Assembly: GCA_019787685.1 (NCBI GenBank)
Contig: JAHNUO010000007.1
Span: 868,001 to 932,000 of the forward strand
Direction of reading: 5' to 3'
DNA: 64,000 nucleotides
Source: Chiua virens
Lineage: Eukaryota; Basidiomycota; Agaricomycetes; Boletales; Boletaceae
Part shown: one piece after another, positions 44,592-57,375 of the stretch
Layout of the letters: the number at the start of each line of letters is the position of its first letter
How positions within the stretch are numbered: the first letter of the stretch is position 1
The notes under the pieces: model-generated
Told to the model about the DNA's origin: nothing
The model's database searches: none
Seen by the model: the letters and a program-made list of their open reading frames with translations, nothing else
Position numbers and translations under genes: made by a program

Positions 44592-47224
44592 ATGGGTTTG
44601 GTCCGCAAACTAACCCAAACCCTTCAGGTCCCTCACGATCTAAGCCTCACTTTAGCCCAGCAATTAATCACCGTGCGTGCGCTCTGTTGATGCTCCAACC
44701 CAGTTTTCAAACTTTCCATCTCGGCTGTCACTAGAATGAGGACCTCCTGCCTGTAGTCCCCGAGAACAGGACCTGGCGAGGATACAACTATGTTGCATTG
44801 TGCGTCTAGGCGATCCTTTTTTTTCACCCTTTTGAATGACACACATATGATCAATATTCGATCCTCATGACTGCGTTGCCTTGGGCATCAAACGCACACA
44901 GCTGGGTGGCGGACATGTTTAATATCAACACGTGAGTCGCTCGTGTAATTCCAGGAAACCACATAACATCTCTTCGAGTTGGATGATCGTCTCTTCTATG
45001 ATTCAACTCGGCATGTCATGGTGGCAAGCTTGGGTTTGTGTATGGGTGGGGTACGGTATCGTGACGCCGTTTTTGGTGTTGAATGCACGGCCCGGGGCAA
45101 TGTTCCACGTCACCTTTCCTGTCGTCGTGCGCACGAGTTTCGGAGTTTTTGGAAGTTTGTGGTGTGTCTTCAATCGAGGCGCAATGGCCTGGTATGGACA
45201 CCTGACAGCTCCATTCCTCGTGTTCGTCGTGTTAAAAAAGGAAATTACAGTATATGGTATGGGGTCCAAGCAAGCATTGGAGGGACGTGCGTGTTGGTGA
45301 TGCTACGGGCTATGTGGCCTAGTGCGAACGACATTCGTGAGTGGATCTCTTCTGTAGGAAGACAATCTTGTTTATGAACACGATTGGAACCCAGCTAATT
45401 CACTTCCTGCTTGGTCCGGAACAAATACGCGGGACTTTATGTGCTTCTTCCTGTTCTGGCTCCTATCGCTGCCTTTGATGTGGTTTCCTGTGCACAAGAT
45501 GTTCGTAAGAGAAGGCTCTTGGTTCCAGATCCTTAGACTCATACATTTGGAAAGTCGACACTTCTTTGTGGTGAAGATGGTGGTGGCACCTACCGCGGCG
45601 ATTGTATTCCTCATATGGTGTATCGTCAAGGCACATGGTCTGGGTCCGATAGTCCACCAACCTGCATCTATCCATGGATCAAATCTCGCCTGGGCAATGG
45701 TCGTGAGCCTCATGTCATGCATCAGCAACTCGGTGACGCTTCTCACGTCAGCACGCCTCATTCCGTACTCCGTGCCCATCTCACTTGGAACCAAACTAGG
45801 AACGCACCGGACTTTGCGTCTAGGGCAAGGACTCCCGCTGCGGCACTTTGGCCACAGCTTTTTGCATTCCCCCTCGCGTCTTGTATCGTGTCTTTGATCG
45901 GTATCCTGGTCAGTTCATCTTCCCAGGCTATATATGGAGAAGCTATCTGGTCACCCATCGATTTATTGGGCCGATTCCTAGATGACAATCCATCTTCCGC
46001 GACGAGATTTGGGGTGCGTGCAACACTTGCTCCATTCAGCATTCCTGATGTGGCTCACCACTCCCTAGGTATGGTTCATCTCCGTCTCGTTTGTCATTGC
46101 ACAGGTGAGCGACTGACTTGCTTTCTGGTAATGTACAAGACGTACTATCATTACTCACGGAATAAACCATGCCACGCCAGATGGGGTATGTTTGTTTCAT
46201 GTTCCCGAGCGGTAAACGGCGATTCATGCTTGGTTCTTCTTTCCGTTCGGTTATGCGGCAATGTACGATTCGGGGATGCGGTTGCGCAGAACGAACATTT
46301 CCGCAAATTCGGTTTCGGCTGGATGCGACCTGACCGCGTTGTGTCCTCGTTTCATTGTGGGTGTCGTTGTCAGCTGCGGCATCTGAAGATCATCTTATGC
46401 AGTCGGATACGATTGCATTAATGATTGACACCGCTTGCATGTAGAACATCCGACGAGGTGGATATATCGCAGCGATCGTTGGCTTATGCATGTGCCCATG
46501 GAACCTGCTCAAGAGCAGCAACAACTTCACGTCTTACCTGTCTGCATATTCTGTCTTCCTGAGCTCCATCGCTGGAGTTATGGTGAGTCGACCTCCACAG
46601 CCATTGATCCATGCAATTCGAGCTCACTGTGAAATGGACGGGGTTTGCTTCGATGCTTGCGACGCAATTAGGTCACGGAATATTACTTTATCCGCAAAGG
46701 TCACTATAATGTAGTCGACTTGTATCAGACGGGAAAAGGCACCTGGTATTGGTATTCTTACGGGTTCAATTTCCGGTGAGCGGCTTTAACTTGGGTTCTC
46801 CTGACTGGGACATCCGGACGACTTACGACACTTTCTGTAGTGCCTACACCGCCTACATCGCTGGAATTTTGATCAACGTTGTCGGGTTTGCGGGCGCCAG
46901 TGAGTTCCATATTTACTTTCTTTCTCAGCCTGTCCGTTGGCGATGGTCCGCACGGGCCGGCTGAGAAGATGCCAGTAGGCACACACTGACGCGATTGGCG
47001 ACGGTTGCCGTGGTTCTGCGTGTCACGCAGCTGGTCGTACGGTACCGATTGCCGCCACACGGATATACGAACTAGCGTTCTTTACGGGATTTGGGGTATC
47101 GTCCGTCGTGTATTATGTGCTGAATTGGTTCTACCATGTGGAGGGTGCGGCTGCAGTGTTTGAAGAGATCGATGTGTCGGGGTACGAAACGGCGAAGGGG
47201 ATGGACCTGCTGGCACGTCGGTGA
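44592..47224 (+). CDS. NCS1-family nucleobase/allantoin permease (uracil-permease type, about 520 aa)
   Basis: FUR4/DAL4/FUI1-type permeases carry uracil, allantoin, uridine or related compounds with protons across the plasma membrane. The ATG at 44592 reads [11 protein letters not shown]. Spliced exons then give the family hallmarks [233 protein letters not shown] and [18 protein letters not shown]. It ends KGMDLLARR. There are about 14 exons, and all junctions are in frame, so the gene looks intact. One intron (46105-46289, 185 nt) is far longer than the rest and is also found in the decayed copies at 56.6 and 59.5 kb. Confidence 0.93.
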
Positions 47225-47380
47225 TTGAAGGGGCGTTCATATGTACCTTGTGGTATGCTGGATGCCCAAGTCTGCTTGATATGAAACAAGTTTCCTTTTT
47301 TTGCGTATGTTTTCGGGAATACCCGATGCATGATGTCACACAAGAATCACAGTGCAAGCTTCTGTTTCAATACAGACAAG

Positions 47381-47714
47381 ATGTCGTCGTCTGGTACTCA
47401 ATCACCCCCGCTTGAAGCGACAGGATCCCATCTCCCAATGGGCGTATCGTCCATCGAAGGGACCTGTTCAAGACCCATGAAGGACACCGAACAACGCGCA
47501 GGTAGGTGTTACATCGCATCACGTTCTACAGGGGCTACGACTGATTTTCTAACAGAGTACTTCAGTGATGCAGTATGTTTTTGTTTGGCGAGTTGAAACG
47601 TTGATATATCTTCGACCTCATACCTTTGGCGTACGATAGGTCAAGGAACAGTATGCGGAATGCTTGCCCGCGCAGAAGCCACCTCCGGTAGAGAAGGAGG
47701 CGCAAAAGAAATAG
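47381..47714 (+). CDS. Small hypothetical protein of 70 aa with two introns
   Basis: The ATG at 47381 opens SSSGTQSPPLEATGSHLPMG, continuing RPMKDTEQRA. An intron (GTAGGTGTTAC..TTTCTAACAG) leads to a 17-nt exon reading EYFSDA. A second intron (GTATGTTTTTG..GTACGATAG) leads to VKEQYAECLPAQKPPPVEKE and the end AQKK, TAG at 47712. Two textbook introns with a frame kept through a tiny exon strongly suggest a real gene, although no single open frame would reveal it. I do not recognise the family. It is charged and hydrophilic, with no signal peptide. It ends facing the reductase gene, about 100 bases away. Confidence 0.55.
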
Positions 47715-47814
47715 GGAAGTCATTTGACACATAAAAAGTCTGCAGTCTTGGGAGAGTAAACTGTTCATATTCTTATTCCGTGGTGTACGAATAAGTGACT
47801 GTTCTGACCGAGGC

Positions 47815-49168
47815 CTACTTTGCTGAAGTCTCCTTCAAATGGTCCGACCACCACTCTTCAAATTTCGAGCACCCCAAGTTTCCGACCAACGCTATCGTTT
47901 CTTCAGTGGCCAAGTGACAGTCTCTAGGACGTGCAACAGCGTCTGCTGGCACAGAGCTATCGCGAATGACGTGGCCAATAGGCAGTTGGAGAATCCTTGC
48001 AAAAATCTCGCATATATTGTACTTGGTCATGCATTCATCGCCAGAGTAATGCACGATGCGAGGAAGAGCCTTGTCCAGATCTGCGCTAAAGTGAAGCTAA
48101 AAGCGAAAGGGTGACATCAAGCACTTACCGGACAAACGCACGAGGAATGCCGCTATATCGAGGACATTGGTGGGATACCTTTGGGCGTAGTCATCCATCT
48201 TGTAAGTCTTCCCGAACTGATCTCGGACGACATCAATGAGAGTATTGACCGCGCTATCTGAATTCTTCGGTGCGGGCCCATAACTGTCGAATAAATTCAG
48301 GTCAGGTCAGACTGGACTCTAAACTAGCCGAGACCGTGACTGACAGGACCGGAACTCGAAGTACGACAGCCTTGGCGCCACTCACACCTAACACAGCCTT
48401 CTCACCCGCCAACTTGGTGACGCCATACTCCTGCAACGGGTTGGTCTCGCTCTCCGGCTTGTAAGGGGGATTCTTGCCGTCGAAGACATAATCTACATTT
48501 CAGGGGATCTTCTGTGTGAGACAGTACGTACGCCCGACATGACGGGCTAGCCTACCAGTGGAAATGTACACTAGGGTAGCCCCGTTATCTTTGCAAACCT
48601 GAGCGAGTTGTCCAGGCACGTCTTGATTGAGCTAAACCCCGCAAACAACGACGGTTACTAAATGATAAAGTGTGGTGAGGTCACGAAACATGTGGGGCAG
48701 ACCTTAACGGCGGCGGCGGCGTTACCCTGCAGAACATGTCATTCCTCTGTAATACAATACTAATAGTAAACCAGCTCGTGACGTACCTCTTTGAACGCGT
48801 CAGGCCGTCTTTCGGCTGCACAGTGAATCACCCCTTGATTGGATCCAAATCATCAACGTTTCAATAACGAAACCGGCCTAATCTGTAGCGATGCTATTGA
48901 AATATGGACGTACAATCGAATCTGTGCTCGTTAAACAACCTACGGAGGGTTGCACCTCCCTGAGAGAGTAAAGTCATCGGTCAGATCGAGTCTGATCAGG
49001 CCTTCTTTGACTTGAGAGTATGATAGGCCGAGGGTGTGCGCGTCAGCGCGCTGGAAGGCGTTGTACACGGCAGTCCCAAGGACGCCAGATGCACCTATGT
49101 AGGGGTCAGTCAGATCATCATGGGAGATGGCTCGATGGATTAAAACCTGTGACTAGAACGCTCTTCAT
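47815..49168 (-). CDS. RmlD-like NAD(P) reductase, MAT2B type (about 305 aa; one frame break)
   Basis: This is a short-chain extended reductase with the RmlD substrate-binding fold. The nearest eukaryotic relative is the methionine adenosyltransferase regulatory beta subunit; dTDP-rhamnose-type reductases are the alternative. The ATG at 49168 gives [20 protein letters not shown], with the GxxGxxG NAD(P) site split by intron 1. Then come [16 protein letters not shown], a 24-nt exon (GNAAAAVK), [40 protein letters not shown] (the STDYVFDG motif), [18 protein letters not shown] (catalytic YxxxK), LRVPVLYGPAPKN and [20 protein letters not shown]. It ends [12 protein letters not shown] at 47815. 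One base is out of frame near 48975 (between LTDD and LRRLFNEH). All other junctions are in frame. Confidence 0.88.
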
Positions 49169-50595
49169 CATGCCTCAGAATTACACGTCCGTAGTCTCTC
49201 TCTGAGCACCAAATGGTTTTAGATCAACTGCCAGCGAGCAAGCCGACCCTCGTGGGTTGTTTTCGGAAGCAATAACGGCCCCGGAGCATTTTTTCTGCGG
49301 GAACTTTCACAAGCTGCCTAAATATTGGTCAGACATTTTGCTCAGCCTTCTTTTGCCGCGGGCTCGGAACATCATCACCGTCATGATTCATGATGGTTTC
49401 GAAAAATCATCGGTTGGATCACGGTGCCAGTCAAGTTGTCTGCAAGTGCTAGTGCTCAAGTTTACTGATGGATTTCGTGAAGCTATCCTGCCTAGAAATG
49501 ATTGATTTCATTCATCCGCCAAGGTACCGTACCATGATCTTGGCTTGGCTTTGAGTCCTACCCTCACTGGCAAGTCGGATGCGAACCCGAGCGTGGAGCT
49601 TCTATTACATCAATTTACGTTCATGGTTAGTTGGTCTCTCCAAAAATCGGTCCCATCTCTCAGAAAGCCACTTGCGTCATCCCAATAATACCTCCAATCG
49701 TGACGAAGCGCTTCTGGGCTAGCGCCTAGTATTCTTAACTCTCAACCCCTGATCTAATTTAACCGCTTCGCAACGACCCTGATCGTGCCTGTGGGACAAA
49801 CTCGAAAAGATCTGGGCTGCACGCCATCACGGAAAGTGTCCGTCCCCTCCGACTAATCTGGCTGCCAGCCCGAAGGATCGTGGTTTTTTGGAAGTGGATG
49901 GCGGACATCGTATCCTTGGATTGAATGGTAAACATTTAAACGTCGACTTCGACTTCGTGTGACATGCTGAAAGTCCCCGAGTTGCGGACTCGGGTTAGCC
50001 GCAGGGTCTTCACCCCAGTTCACTCCACGGCATGTTTTCACACCTGATTTGCAATCCGGTTGGCAACCGGCCGTCACCGTTTCCAAGTTTGCTACGGGCG
50101 ACGTTAAAGAGGATAGAGTTTCAAACCCTGGAGTCAACACTGGTGCGTAACGCTAGCACTTTGATCAAAGAGACTCTTGGCAATTTACTGATTAATTGCA
50201 GGATCTCTGGTTAGTTCGACCTTTGCTGCAAGCCTCAGGGTCCAATTCAGAGCACTATTAGATTCTCACGGCTCTGAAGACCCCCTCTGGCAGTTGGCAA
50301 AACATACTCCCTGCGAATTCTCGCCCACGAGGCCCGGCCTCGGAATGATCCAGTCCAGGGATTAGCGTGGATGTCTAGATAAAAATGCGCGTGCACGCGT
50401 GCGGTCCGATCACATGGCTACGTAGGGCTGGAGACACGGACCCCCACGCTCGTACATCTGCTTCTCTGTCAAGACTTTCTGTCAGATTATGGTAATAATC
50501 TGTACGGCAGGTCTGTCGGGCAAACGTATATCAGTAGGGGGGATTTGTTGGAGCTCGCCTTTCTCCACCCCGTTCCTCGTATTCTCTGGCCCGGT
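49169..50595. other. Divergent intergenic region, no gene seen
   Basis: The 1.4 kb between two start codons pointing away from each other holds several short open frames. None has a family pattern or splice partners. The 3' part before 50596 is pyrimidine-rich (CTTTCTCCACCCCGTTCCTC), probably the core promoter of the arrestin-like gene. Confidence 0.45.
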
Positions 50596-52267
50596 ATGCT
50601 ATCGCTCAAACCTTCCCTCGTTATCCAACCCCCTATAGTATCCCCGAGCTACGTGCAGGGCACAAGACTCGAGTCGAAACCCACTTCTTCGCATGCACAC
50701 ACTTCATTCTTTCGGTAAGCAGAACCCGTGTACTAGAGAAATTCTCACTGAATTGGATTGTTAGCTCCTTTCATTTAGACATGCAAATATACAGTCCTTC
50801 TGTTCAAGTTGTAAAACATTCTGGACTAGCGATCTTGCAATCGTGTCCAGTATTTGGTGATCAGGATAAGATCCAAGGAAAGGTTATGCTTGATTCTAGC
50901 TGCTCCCAAAACGGTCGCTTGACAATCACTGTATGTTTATCCCCATCTTATTTGTTTTCATTTCTGATGGAAGGTTAGCTGGATGGAACCTTTGAATATT
51001 TGTCCGTCAAGGACAGTGCAGACGACGACGGTCCTCGAAAACCGATCGTCCGAAAGTATCGACATGTGTTCCTGTCTTCATCAGCAACTATACCTATCTT
51101 ACCCATCCCTGAATCTCGGTCAACCATCCGAGGCGCTCTTTCCGTTCGCAAGCGACCGAGTGCATCTAGCCTAAACAGTCCTGCTTGCCGGTCTTGCGAA
51201 TTCAGCTTTGAACCCCCCCGCGGGTCTCGGACCGGCGTGGAACTGCCATCAACGTTCTCATTCAAAACTTCCCGTGCAAATCCGAGGAGACAACCGCGCT
51301 TGGAAGAAATCGAAGTCGCGTACCGGATTACGGCTGTCTGGGAACCATCTGATGAGTCTGGGAAACAGGCGATGTAAGTCGATCGCCAGTTTGCAAGATC
51401 AACTTTGACCATTTTCTTCTAGATTAGAAGCTCCCTTAATGTTCCAACCGGACACGGACTTTCAATCTGTCGACGGTTCCGATGTGGTACCTGAATCTTG
51501 GCTCGAAATACCTCTATTCCCCGAACGTCCGATTCCATTCAACTGTGCGGTGAGCAAATTCATGTAGACTTTGTTGTGAAGGCGGGACTGAGGGCACTTG
51601 TCATAGGTGACACTTCCCTGCCCCCAATCGTTTTCTCGCTGTAGCTCCATCCCATATTTTGTTGTGTTCATGACGAATCCTAGATCACCAAGTCTAATTA
51701 AGGAGATCGCCGCCGATGCAACCATAGTCGTATCGCTTATTAGAAAAATTACCATAACTCCTCAACGCACGCCACCGCCACCGCCTACTCCAGCTCTTCC
51801 GGATACACCACCTGCTAGTGATGATTCGGACCACCAGGCATCCCCACTGACGCCTCGCTATGGGCTCTTGAAACGAACGATCAAGAGGCCCACTCGATCC
51901 CACTCTCGGGACCACCTGCTTTTGCAGACAAAGCCGCAACTTGAACGCCCAGAAGAAGTGTTCTCCGTCACGCGGACCTTGCAGACCGAGGTTTTCATTG
52001 GTTTTCCAAAACGAGCTCGAGCGAACCGTGATGGTGCGTCGCACGTGCTTCCTGATGGACTGTACAAGGGCAAGGTGCAATTGTCAAAGGACATGTTACC
52101 TAGCATGGACTGGCCTGGAATCAGCGTTAAGGTGAGAACATTTGCCGCGCATGATGATTCAGCATAACTCACTTGCACCCGTTTCGTTTATGTAGTATTA
52201 CTTAGACGTGTCCGTCTTGTTTGGTCAAGACGACGTGAGGGCACACATTCCCATAAAGATTTGTTAG
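50596..52267 (+). CDS. Arrestin-fold protein (about 466 aa)
   Basis: Arrestin-like proteins of fungi act as adaptors, often bringing ubiquitin ligases to membrane transporters. The ATG at 50596 gives MLSLKPSLVIQPPIVSPSYV. After the first intron (about 50 nt) comes FHLDMQIYSPSVQVVKHSGL, then the arrestin N-domain pattern GDQDKIQGKVMLDSSC, LTITLDGTFEYL, KYRHVFLSSS, and, after a Ser-rich stretch, SFEPPRGSRTGVELPSTFSF, ARLEEIEVAYRITAVWEPSD-like sequence, and EAPLMFQPDTDFQ. The C-half reads SSIPYFVVFMTNPRSPSLIK, a Pro run (TPPPPPTPALPDTPPASDDS), VFSVTRTLQTEVFIGFPKRA, PSMDWPGISVKYYLDVSVLF. It ends IPIKIC with a TAG at 52265. Six exons are all in frame. No PPxY motif was seen in the parts read, so a link to Rsp5-type ligases is not shown. 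Confidence 0.75.
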
Positions 52268-53650
52268 CTTCACTCTTTGTCGAGCGAATATTGTCTGCTT
52301 TCAAATTTCATGGCCGGAGTGCCTTCTTTCTTGTTTTATTAGACTAGGTTCAACTTATTGTTATTATTCATTCTCTGGCACATATTTTAGAGTAATCCTT
52401 TTCATGGATTCACCGAGTTATTAGGAATATGTAGAGTATGTATCACTTAGATCATCCATGCATACGTAATGTAATTCTCTATGGGTAAAGAGCAAGATTC
52501 GGACTGAATTCAATTGTGCTACATTGATAATTGACTATCTTCCATCACTACTTATGTTTATACCAATTGTGGCGTTCTCTCGAGACTCTGAATCCGAACT
52601 CCCTTTCGGAAGGACCCACATGCTCCGAAATTTCCCCGACTTCCACAACATTGTACATTGACGATCCAGAAGGGGGACGAGTGGGCATCACCTTGAATCA
52701 GTTGTGTTCAGACAACCCGGTCTACCCTCTACGTAGCGGTCTCAACGAGCGAGCAACAAAATAGGTATACCGTATTAACTCACGACAGGTAGGACTCGGA
52801 AGCTCGGATCAATGAGTAAATTAGCTACCAAGCTCTTTGGGGCTGATGAATCGCACGCAAACCATGATTCATGCCGAAGGAGTCATGAACTTGGATCCAA
52901 AACCATGTCCCCGAGTCACGGTAGTCCGAGTGTTCTCCTACATGTGCCCGGACTCTTTTACTTGGCAATGGTCTTGGGCGGAACTGGCTGATTTCTCAAA
53001 GTTGCTTGAATGTGTTGGCTCTGCGCATGTGGTTCAAGAGTCTTCGCCGATCTCTCGCAGTGAAGCATTTCGAGCGCTCCTCAAGGGTCCAGTACTCAGT
53101 TTTTCAAAACAATACAAATACCGTTTTCAAGTTTGCCGAACCGGGTGTTTCAAATTCACCACTGACGAGTTGACCAAGGCATTGCGCAGGCCGCGCACCT
53201 AAACCATATCGACTCTCTGGCGACGGGCCCACGAAAATCAAAAGGCCCGGAGCTCACATCCTCGAGAAATACCCAGTAAAATAATTGGGACATAAGGGCT
53301 ATCCGGACACCGTGACGACGCGGCCCGCGTCGACGAAAATAGTGCGGGCGCTGCGGTCCAATTCACTTATCCGACGAACTTGGCATAATTTAACCGCACA
53401 CAGAGAGGTAAGGACCAGTATAATGTATTGAACTGTTTGGACACGTTCAAATCCCTCCATTGCAGGAATGTGCAAATCAGAAAAGTTAGCATGACCCATT
53501 GTCTACCATGCATATAAGTTAGGCCCGAAAGTAGCTCAGAAATCCCTGCTTTAAGTATACTTGAAGTTGTTCGGTATCCCGTAAGCCCTGTCATTTGAAT
53601 GGTCCATTTACCTTATGATGATTGAAGGGCCGGCGTTAAATTAACACTAG
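52268..53650. other. Intergenic stretch left of the inverted duplication
   Basis: The left part (52268-52520) is AT-rich 3' flank. Open frames at 52531-53202 (plus) and 53299-53594 (minus) show no family pattern. No gene is supported. Confidence 0.4.
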
Positions 53651-53727
53651 AAGACTTTGATAAGAATGACCCGAAATAATTCGGATGGGACCGAGTCGCA
53701 GCTTTGCTCCACCCGGTCCAACATAGC

Positions 53728-56055
53728 ATGTCTCAGCCATACTCTGTCAATTTCAGCCTAAAGGTTGGTATCAAGTTAGACGATACTGATACGATTGGTG
53801 CGCTCGCTGATATCATTGAATAAGGAGCTTTCTGTGGAATCCGCAAATTGTGCCAAGGGTGTCGAGCCTCTTGACAAAGAAGAATGTGATAGGGTTTTGA
53901 GGAAAGTAGATTGGCATCTTCTGCCTTTCGTCTCGTTGTTGTACCTCCTGTGTTTCTTGTGAGTTATCCCAGTGGTTACTTGCTTTCCGTTGTTCTTGAC
54001 GGACTAGCACTGTCCTTCCAAAAGAGACCGCTCTAGCATCGGTGGGTGGTGTCATTGAATCAATTGACAGACCGTATCATTATGCTACTTTTCAGCCAAC
54101 GCCAAAATCGCGGGAATGGCGACCGATTTGAACCTCATAGGACTCAGATACAACACTGCCGCGGCGATCTTTTTTGTGCGGAGCCGTTACGACTTATAAC
54201 GAATCTCGACTAACAATCATCTAAGATCCCGTACTGCCTTGGACAAATCCCATCGTAAGTCAAAACGACTGAATAATCGATATCGGATAAGCCCTTAAAC
54301 CGTCAAACGTTCGCAGAAATATCACCCTGAAGCTCTTTCGGCCATCCAGATGGAGTATGGTGATCTCCATTTCGACGGACATTGCTGAACCACGATTCCT
54401 TACAGTACCTGTAATTATGGTTGCGTGGGGTCTCGTCATGACCTTGATGTGTCTCGTGAGTACATATCAAGGACTCCTTGTGTAGGTGTTCTGTTCGTGA
54501 AATGGTAGACCCCAATCACTGACGTTGGTCTCGACTGTGTCCAGTGCCAGGGTTTTTCTTGGTCTAGCAGAATCTGGGTTATTCCCTGGCGTGACATATT
54601 ACCTCTCGCGGTGGTATCCGCGTGCCGAGCAGGCCAAGCGCATTGCGATATTCTGCTCTGCTGCGACCGTGGCAGGCGCATTTGGTGGTCTTCTGGCGTA
54701 AGTCTTCTTACACTCAGTATGGCATGCCACTCATGCGTCCATAGTTATGCTATTGAAAAAATGGAGGGGTAAGCAGCACCTTGGAGATTTTTTGTCATCT
54801 CCGAGCCGACGATCTTGGGATAGGATTGGTGGTCTCCATGGCTGGCAGTGGATTGTAAGTCATTACACAAAATGGACATAGAATATGCTCAACCTTGAGC
54901 GCTAGTTCTGCCTAGAGGGTCTCAGTAAGGCTCCAGTCATCGCCAAATTACAGTTTAATGTGAGTTTTTGCAGCGACGGTTGTTATCGCATTCGCGGGTT
55001 TCTTTATCATGCATGATGTTCGTGCATTTACCCATCATTATTTCCTTTATCATTACTTAAATTGGTTCAGTACCCAGAAACAGCATCATTTTTGACAGAG
55101 ACCGAGAGACGCTGTCTTGTTCAGATGATGAAGGCTGATTCGCAGCATCTTGCAACACATTTCCATTTCCGTTACGTTCTGCAGGCTCTCAAGGACTACA
55201 AAATCTACCTTCAATTTGGCATACTCATCGGGTAGGTGCATAATATATCCAGAGAGAACAGGGCCCTTTTGATGTTTTGTATTATGGTGGATCAGTGCGG
55301 TCATCCCCGCGTACACAACTACGCTGTTTACGACAACCATCATCAACGACTTGGGTTTCTCTGCTGCTAATGCACAATTGCTTTCCGTGCCCATATTCGT
55401 TTTCGCTTGCGTATGCACCATTATAATCGGTACCTATTCCGACAAGTATCGTCGTCGTGGGCCCTTTGCGCTCGTGGGACAACTTACCGCTCTCGTGGGC
55501 TACATCGTCCTGTACACCCAAACGCAGGCCTGGTGCATCGTACGTTGGTGCCGTGGTCGCCGCCATGGGCGTTTTCCCACAAGCGCCAGTCGTACTCGCG
55601 TGGGTCAGCTCGAACGCTGGAGGCGACATGAAACGCGGGACTGCCCTCGGGGCAGCCATTGGGTTTGCAAATCTAGGCGGGTGCGTCACCAGTAACATGA
55701 CATAACATGACTCACATCTGACTTGACTTGTGTATCGGCCTACAATTGTAGGATATGCTCGTCGTTTATCTACTTTGACCCGCCCCGCTTCCATATCGGC
55801 CATGGCACGATGATGGGGTGGTTGAGTCTCTCGTGAGTCTTTGCTTTGTCACTGTCGAGGCTACGTCGGTCACGTTGCTGACGTTACGCTGGGAATAGGA
55901 TACTGTTGAACTGCTTTTCCATGTGGAATTACAACCGGCTCAACAAACAGAAGGAGAAAGAATGCCTGGAGCGCGGTATCCAGGATTCAGACGACCAGAA
56001 GGAGGAATTTAAGGATGATGGGGATGAGAGTCCTCTCTTCAGATATGCGATCTAG
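53728..56055 (+). CDS. MFS transporter, DAL5/TNA1 (allantoate/nicotinate) type, copy 1 (about 486 aa; one frame break)
   Basis: Members of this anion:cation symporter family take up nicotinate, allantoate, ureidosuccinate or similar acids. The ATG at 53728 gives MSQPYSVNFSLK. After an intron come KGVEPLDKEECDRVLRKVDW and HLLPFVSLLYLLCFLDRSSI (helix 1), NAKIAGMATDLNLIGLRYN, IPYCLGQIPSNITLKLFRPS, MVAWGLVMTLMCLV, ARVFLGLAESGLFPGVTYYL and SRWYPRAEQAKRIAIF (the helix 4-5 signature), GGLHGWQWIFCLEGL, YPETASFLTETERRCLVQMM, IINDLGFSAANAQLLSVPIF, YSDKYRRRGPFALVGQLTAL, and FIYFDPPRFHIGHGTMMGWL. It ends GDESPLFRYAI. There are about 15 short exons. One extra base near 55526 (YTQT-RPGASYV) breaks the frame. 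Copy 2 is intact there, which proves the expected reading. Confidence 0.85.
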
Positions 56056-56299
56056 TTCCCAGCATAGCCGGTGTGAAGATCCTCACGCTCTTACCTCGGA
56101 TGTTTCGTGATCAAGACCTTTCAGTACCCTTTGATATGTTTCATGAGCAATCGTATCGCGTCGTTGTGTTCGTTCAGGATGCCCAGTGAGCTTGTCAGAT
56201 CAGAACGTAGTGTAATCCCCTATTGGAATATGACTCCATTCCGAGCTTCGAAGGAACAAACCACTATCCAATGCACCATGTCAGAAGCTTATAACTGGA

Positions 56300-57375
56300 T
56301 TGCAAAAAAGGCACGTACCCAACTTCATGGCGAAGGCAAGAACACCCGCGGTGACGTTTTGGCATGTAAGCGTGGCCGCCATGCGTCTGGCAAGTATCCT
56401 TGTTGGTTTGTCTTTGCGGGCGATCAGTGGCCTCCCGTAGATTTACTGTGTGCCAGAGTTCTTGCATTGGCATACTTCTTGCGCGACACAGTTCGGCATG
56501 GTTCACTGCTCATGTTCTATCCAATGTGGCTCATAAGCCGGACTTGGTACGGTATATCTCCGCGTGCTTCATCACTGCGTAGGCCACTGTAACAGAAGAA
56601 AGCGTTCTCTGTTAATGTGAAAGACACGTATCACTGGCACGATGACTCACGGAATAAAACTTGCATGCGATGCCAGAAGAAGATTCAAAACGTTTCCTTA
56701 TGTCACCGAACATGAACGGCGAATATACGCGTCGCTTCTTCTTGCCACCAATGCGCCATCTTCAGGACAATTGGCATCTAATTCGGTCTCGGCTGGGTGC
56801 GGCTCGAACGCTGGCACGCCGTTTCCCCGTTTTTCGTAGATGGCTTCTTTGAATGCGGGCTTTAGAATTTAGAATCCTGACCATGTGTCGCGTGCATAGA
56901 TTAGTCGACATGCTGGATACATGATACTAGCCATCGTTGGCCTGTGCATCTGTTAACGGAACTTGCTCAAGAGAGTGGTAACTTGAATGTAGTACTTCTT
57001 ACCTGTCCACGTGTTCCGGATTTATAAGCTCGATCGCAGTCAGTACTAGTGTCCACTGGCATGCCATTAATCCAGGAACATAGACTGCTCGCGTGCGATA
57101 TTACTCGGTCCGCGTGGGGTTATATTACAATGGGGTTGCTGGAAGGGGACTCGGAGACTGGGACTGATTTACGTGCGGGGTGAATTTCTGAAGACTCTCA
57201 TGGGTCGTCTCTGCCAGCGTGAATGAGTCGCCATGTTCGACACTTCGACACTACCTTGCCCTTGGGCTTGAGCGACAGGTCCGAGGGAGAAGGCACGATA
57301 CCGTGAACGATTGATTACGGCTGCTCAGATACAGTTTCTCTCGTGTATCGTATGATATGCGCTGAATCGGTTGTC
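56300..57375 (+). pseudogene. Decayed NCS1 permease copy (left arm)
   Basis: The order follows the intact gene at 44.6-47.2 kb. At 56425 CAGTGGCCTCCCGTAGATTT matches the codons for IWSPIDL. At 56640 ACTCACGGAATAAA matches the long intron. At 56780 TCTCGGCTGGGTGCGG matches SVSAGC. At 56937 GCCATCGTTGGCCTGTGCAT matches AIVGLCM, followed by TTGCTCAAGAG for LLKS. At 57100 GATATTACTCGGTCCGCG matches EYYFIRK. At 57350 GCGCTGAATCGGTTG matches LNWF. Stops and small gaps are scattered all through, so this copy is dead. The 5' half of the permease is not clear here, though 56055-56300 is the shared 3' flank of the MFS gene. Confidence 0.75.

Larger units (their letters stand above)
53650..57375 (+). 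repeat. Left arm of a large inverted duplication
   Basis: This arm holds, in order, a promoter piece (GAGTCGCAGCTTTGCTCCAC), an MFS transporter gene, its 3' flank (GCCGGTGTGAAGATCCTC) and a decayed NCS1 permease. The right arm (59040-62775, minus strand) has the same items in the same order, down to introns: promoter GAATTCGCAGCTCCAGTCTG, 3' flank GCCGGGTGTGAAGATTCTTA. Start codons 53728 and 62697, and MFS ends 56055 and 60387, add up to nearly equal sums (116425 and 116442). The arms are therefore mirror images of about 3.65 kb around a centre near 58.2 kb. Confidence 0.85.

Noticed and set aside
45615..46421. 268-codon open frame on the plus strand
   Set aside because: It runs through introns of the NCS1 permease in the wrong frame for part of its length; the spliced gene explains the region.
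56107..56592. 161-codon open frame on the plus strand
   Set aside because: Its second half aligns to out-of-frame codons of the decayed NCS1 permease.
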